From: Datnioides undecimradiatus
Lineage: Eukaryota; Chordata; Actinopteri; Lobotiformes; Datnioididae
Length of the DNA: 64,000 nucleotides
Reading direction: 5' to 3'
Assembly (NCBI GenBank): GCA_008933995.1
Contig: WARS01000016.1
Location: 7,230,215 to 7,294,214, forward strand
A model generated the notes under the pieces. That model ran no database searches and was not told where the DNA came from. It saw only the letters and a program-made list of their open reading frames with translations. Shown here piece after piece: positions 62,401 to 64,000 of the stretch; within the stretch, counting starts at the first letter, position 1; every line of letters starts with the position of its first letter. The position numbers and the translations under genes were made by a program.

Positions 62401-63370
62401 GGGAAGTATTAGTTAGTAGAAGTGACCACATGTGATTAGGGAGTTAATAGCAATGTAACAGTGTTTTCATCATACAGCTGTAGTGTGTTTTTAATGACTC
62501 CTGCTTAACTGGTGAATGCAAATTAAAGCAGTGTTTGCTTTTCAAATCCCTTCATCCCTTTTTCTCAGCTCTGACGCTTCTGTTCTTGTTTATTTTTGAC
62601 ATAACGCAGTCTCACAGTCATTAGGAACTGTTTTGGGTCTATGGGTCCCCATTGTGACAACAGAGAATATCTGGGAACCACAATACCACTGTCAGGGATT
62701 ATTATCTAAGCACCATGGCTGAGCAGATGCAAGGCCAGAAGGTGAACATGATGTTATCTGATGTTATGTGATATATGATCGTGTTTGTGAACATGTGAGC
62801 AGGAGCGGGAGTGAGTGTGATGCTGTAACAGTGTCAGCTAGACAGTGATCGAGCACGACATGAAGAGTCATGCAGGAGAAAACAGGAATGACAGTGAAAC
62901 TCTGTAGGTTTGTGCTGAAACAGCCACAGAGAGTCCCCAAATAACACATAAAATTCACTTAGCCCTCTTAATCCCTTGATTTGTGATCTCTGATGCTTAA
63001 GGTTCCCGCAGGAAACACATTTACACATTTACTTCCTCCCAGATGAGGCTGATTAGAGAACAAACAAGATCCGACTATCTGTAATATTGATCCCCTCTTA
63101 GAAATAACAGCTGGGTGAAAGAGGCTAATCAGTGGTGAGCAAACTTTTCAGAGTAATGAGGTCAGTGCATCCCAGTGTTGTGACATCCATCGGTTACTAT
63201 AGTAACTCACATCTTGACATCCTCTCCCATGAAACAGCGATTCCTCAATAGCCCCGCCCACAGCTGCACGCCAACGATGCCAAAGATGAAGAAGACAAAG
63301 AAGCACAGTGCCAGCACGTTGCCCAGCATGGGAAGTGTGTCCAGGAGGAGGGTCACCAGGATACGCATAC
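37650..63370 (-). CDS. cacna1h: T-type voltage-gated calcium channel alpha-1H (Cav3.2), 5' part outside window
   Basis: Thirty minus-strand exons, all GT-AG and in frame, encode 2029 residues from the IS4-S5 linker to the stop: 63370-63211, 61350-61038, 60925-60833, 60734-60167, 58431-58055, 55669-55518, 55093-54908, 54628-54511, 54005-53850, 53048-52961, 52274-52084, 51067-50756, 49938-49838, 49546-49423, 48924-48856, 48662-48478, 48381-48255, 47162-47037, 46942-46853, 46418-46226, 45067-44916, 44784-44675, 44572-44439, 44339-44269, 42389-42311, 42013-41892, 41508-41227, 41128-40978, 39931-39372, 38351-37650. The pore-loop filter is E-E-D-D (TLEGW, TQEDW, CKDGW, TGDNW), which defines T-type channels. 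[37 protein letters not shown] and DTLREC favour Cav3.2 over Cav3.1, and human CACNA1H lies in 16p13.3. The channel passes low-voltage calcium current at the plasma membrane. The donor at 50756 (GTGCAG) is weak. Confidence 0.95.
38352..39371. other. cacna1h intron 29
   Basis: AT-rich sequence without a gene. Just before the exon at 39372 lies an imperfect-free (GGAGA)n tract at 39322-39356; a shorter copy occurs at 40243-40260. Confidence 0.6.
39546..39776 (-). repeat. cacna1h: Seven tandem 33-base coding repeats (11 residues) in the Cav3.2 tail
   Basis: In frame within the 39931-39372 exon, seven consecutive units are [66 protein letters not shown] and [11 protein letters not shown]; 7 x 33 = 231 bases. 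Consensus: [HY][RK][LFI][SN]-[PS]-x-[HD]-[SR]-x-[DR]-[GR]. Alternate units are more alike, giving a 22-residue super-period. Weaker units continue on both sides. Basic, Ser/His/Tyr-rich, probably disordered. Confidence 0.85.
39932..40977. other. cacna1h intron 28
   Basis: AT-rich, no gene and no recognisable mobile element. A (GAGAG)n run lies at 40243-40260. Confidence 0.5.
42492..42517. repeat. (GA)n microsatellite in cacna1h intron 24
   Basis: About 13 GA units. Nothing gene-like lies nearby in the intron. Confidence 0.9.
43220..43520 (-). mobile_element. Teleost interspersed repeat, inverted copy
   Basis: The reverse strand contains the ordered phrases seen at 31066 and 33870: GATTCATGGTCTCCAGAGGAT, GTGATCCCCTGATTTG, TGGATGGACTGCACCC and the GCTAGCATGTTAAAC part. 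Non-coding; lies in cacna1h intron 24 (42390-44268), which otherwise holds nothing recognisable. Confidence 0.6.
46012..46185 (+). mobile_element. 3' end of a Tc1/mariner-type DNA transposon
   Basis: CTTGTGGCTGAATGAAAGCAAA, ATCTTGTGGAAAGAAAGAGTGA and the terminal GTGTCCACATACTTTTGGCC are mutated forms of a familiar fish Tc1-like 3' end. The transposase frame is decayed; the 5' boundary may extend left toward 45700. It lies in cacna1h intron 20 (45068-46225). Confidence 0.6.
46226..49546 (-). other. cacna1h: cacna1h domain III
   Basis: Seven exons encode domain III and the start of the III-IV linker. Landmarks are IIIS1 ([22 protein letters not shown]), IIIS3 ([19 protein letters not shown]), the IIIS4 voltage sensor ([20 protein letters not shown]), IIIS5 ([25 protein letters not shown]), the pore aspartate in CKDGWVS, and IIIS6 ([20 protein letters not shown]). 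The linker RRR joins directly to [11 protein letters not shown]. The optional linker exon of mammalian CACNA1H (STFPSPEAQ type) is therefore absent from this model. Confidence 0.92.
49838..53048 (-). other. cacna1h: cacna1h II-III cytoplasmic loop
   Basis: Four exons. The loop starts [15 protein letters not shown], then [14 protein letters not shown] and a polyproline run (PQPPPPPLP). A Ser/Arg part follows ([16 protein letters not shown], as in mammalian Cav3.2), then MESLLSDTH, an acidic DQEEDEIEE end and [11 protein letters not shown] leading into IIIS1. Conserved Ser blocks are likely kinase targets. An (AG)n tract (53399-53460) lies in the intron before this loop. Confidence 0.88.
51418..51666 (+). 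other. Unassigned 82-codon open frame inside a cacna1h intron
   Basis: An ATG-to-stop frame, Lys/Ser-rich ([13 protein letters not shown], then EEEQTDSS), lies on the opposite strand to cacna1h within intron 11 (51068-52083). No family recognised and no splice or promoter context. Probably chance or a remnant of a mobile element. Confidence 0.15.
53399..53460. repeat. (GT)n / (GA)n compound microsatellite
   Basis: A (GT)n tract at 53346-53371 is followed by (GA)n-rich sequence, and more GA-rich sequence continues at 53600-53720. It lies in cacna1h intron 9 (53049-53849). Confidence 0.85.
55670..58054. other. cacna1h intron 5
   Basis: A 2.4-kb intron of mostly unique AT-rich sequence with a poly(A/C) run near 57240 and CA-rich sequence at 57810-57890. 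Nothing gene-like is supportable. Confidence 0.5.
58212..58290 (-). repeat. cacna1h: Cys/His-rich coding repeat in the Cav3.2 I-II loop
   Basis: In frame in the 58431-58055 exon the residues run [23 protein letters not shown]: imperfect repetition of a short P-C-H-x-x unit from a CATGGCAATGGC-like DNA repeat. Flanked by CPYC and CERCW, it brings 10 Cys and 4 His within about 70 residues, on the cytosolic side. Confidence 0.7.
58432..60166. other. cacna1h intron 4
   Basis: Mostly unique sequence. Between about 59320 and 60030 several short open frames in different phases (one with [12 protein letters not shown]) look like a decayed mobile-element reading frame, but I cannot name a family with confidence. 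Confidence 0.4.
60167..63370 (-). other. cacna1h: cacna1h domain I (from S4-S5) and first part of I-II loop
   Basis: Four exons. The first holds the S4-S5 linker and S5 ([19 protein letters not shown] and [17 protein letters not shown]). Next comes the large Cys-rich extracellular loop before the pore, then the pore glutamate in TLEGWVD and IS6 ([27 protein letters not shown]). The start of the I-II loop ([15 protein letters not shown]) corresponds to the Cav3 gating-brake helix-loop-helix. A His-rich stretch (60317-60375) sits where human Cav3.2 has its poly-His run. S1-S4 of domain I, including the nickel-binding His of IS3-S4, lie outside the window. Confidence 0.92.
61351..63210. other. 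cacna1h intron 1 of the visible part
   Basis: 1.86 kb of AT-rich sequence with an AGA-rich patch near 62200-62260. No gene or clear mobile element seen. Confidence 0.5.
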
Positions 63371-63417
63371 CTACCAACACACGCACACAAGGACACATAC
63401 ACATCAGTGGAATGTCA

Positions 63418-63968
63418 CTAAGTACATTTACTCAAGTACTGTACATTTCTAAATCAAATAATTCAAGATAGTTCTACTTGAGTAATGAATATTCTCATTT
63501 TATGCAACTTTGTACTTTATTTCACTATGATTTAGAGGTCATTTGTGCTATTGTGCGTGTTACTAAATGCCTTTCCAGTCCAATGAAAATCACATATGTG
63601 GCTTTAATATAAAGTTGTTAAAATTAGCTTGACCTGAAACATCAGCAGCAGTATAATGCAACATATGTGCACATGAATGCATCAGTGACATAAATCCAAA
63701 ATATCACATATAACAGTACACCATTGACAGTAACCATTGGTGAAAATTGAATACAAGTGCAAAAGTAAGATTTATAGTAAGTACTTTATATAAAATGTAG
63801 TTTTATAGTAGCGCACATTTGATACTTGAAATAAATTCTGCAGATATAACTTGCATACTTTTACTTAAATAGGGTTTTCCATGCAGCTCTTTTTATTGCA
63901 GTGGAGTGTTTTCCTAATGTGGTTTTAGCACTTTTAGTTAATTAAGCTGAATACTTCCTCCACTGCTG
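63418..63968 (+). mobile_element. Old hAT-like teleost MITE copy
   Basis: AAGTACATTTACTCAAGTAC near the left, TACTTTTACTTAAATAGGG toward the right, and the terminus CTGAATACTTCCTCCACTGCTG, the inverse of the CAGTGGTGGAAGTATTCAG end of this family. The left terminus is missing. It lies in the cacna1h intron that runs off the window. Confidence 0.65.
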
Positions 63969-64000
63969 CATAGACGTACAGCACAAACACCATAGGCAAC

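Overview
This window comes from a teleost fish, probably a percomorph. The genes are compact and vertebrate-type, with GT-AG introns. (GT)n/(CA)n tracts are abundant, and several interspersed repeats are of kinds common in perch-like fish. There are no bacterial features, no viral elements I could recognise, and no CRISPR.

Layout, left to right. (1) The 3' end of a Toll-like receptor 2 gene (1-942, +): last leucine-rich repeats, transmembrane helix and a complete TIR domain. (2) A PERCC1-like gene (3540-4391, +) with a TATA box and a spliced 5' leader. (3) A complete 11-exon pdia2 gene (5746-11808, +): protein disulfide isomerase with two intact CGHC sites. (4) A 4-exon LITAF-domain gene (16338-19019, +). 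(5) A complete 11-exon pdilt gene (21091-26452, +): a second PDI-family protein in which all four catalytic cysteines are replaced. (6) A synaptogyrin-3 gene (28175-34576, +) with two alternative last exons. (7) On the minus strand, 30 exons of cacna1h, the T-type (Cav3.2) calcium-channel alpha-1 subunit. They run from the IS4-S5 linker near 63370 to the stop at 37650; the promoter and domain I S1-S4 lie beyond the right edge.

PERCC1, PDIA2, SYNGR3 and CACNA1H all lie in human 16p13.3, so most of the block is an ancient linkage group. PDILT is on human 16p12 and TLR2 on human chromosome 4. Pdia2 and pdilt have 11 coding exons each with near-matching exon lengths and active-site junctions, which points to an old tandem duplication. 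No operon-like cooperation is expected. The products act in innate sensing (TLR2), endosomal and membrane sorting (LITAF), ER folding (PDIA2, PDILT), synaptic vesicles (SYNGR3) and low-voltage calcium entry (Cav3.2).

The most unusual observations are: the loss of every active-site cysteine in pdilt; a tandem 11-residue repeat in the Cav3.2 C-terminal tail; a Cys/His-rich repeat in its I-II loop; and a short-form last exon in syngr3 like one known in mammalian SYNGR1. All gene models were spliced by eye with reading frames checked across every junction. Family assignments rest on remembered sequences, not on a search.
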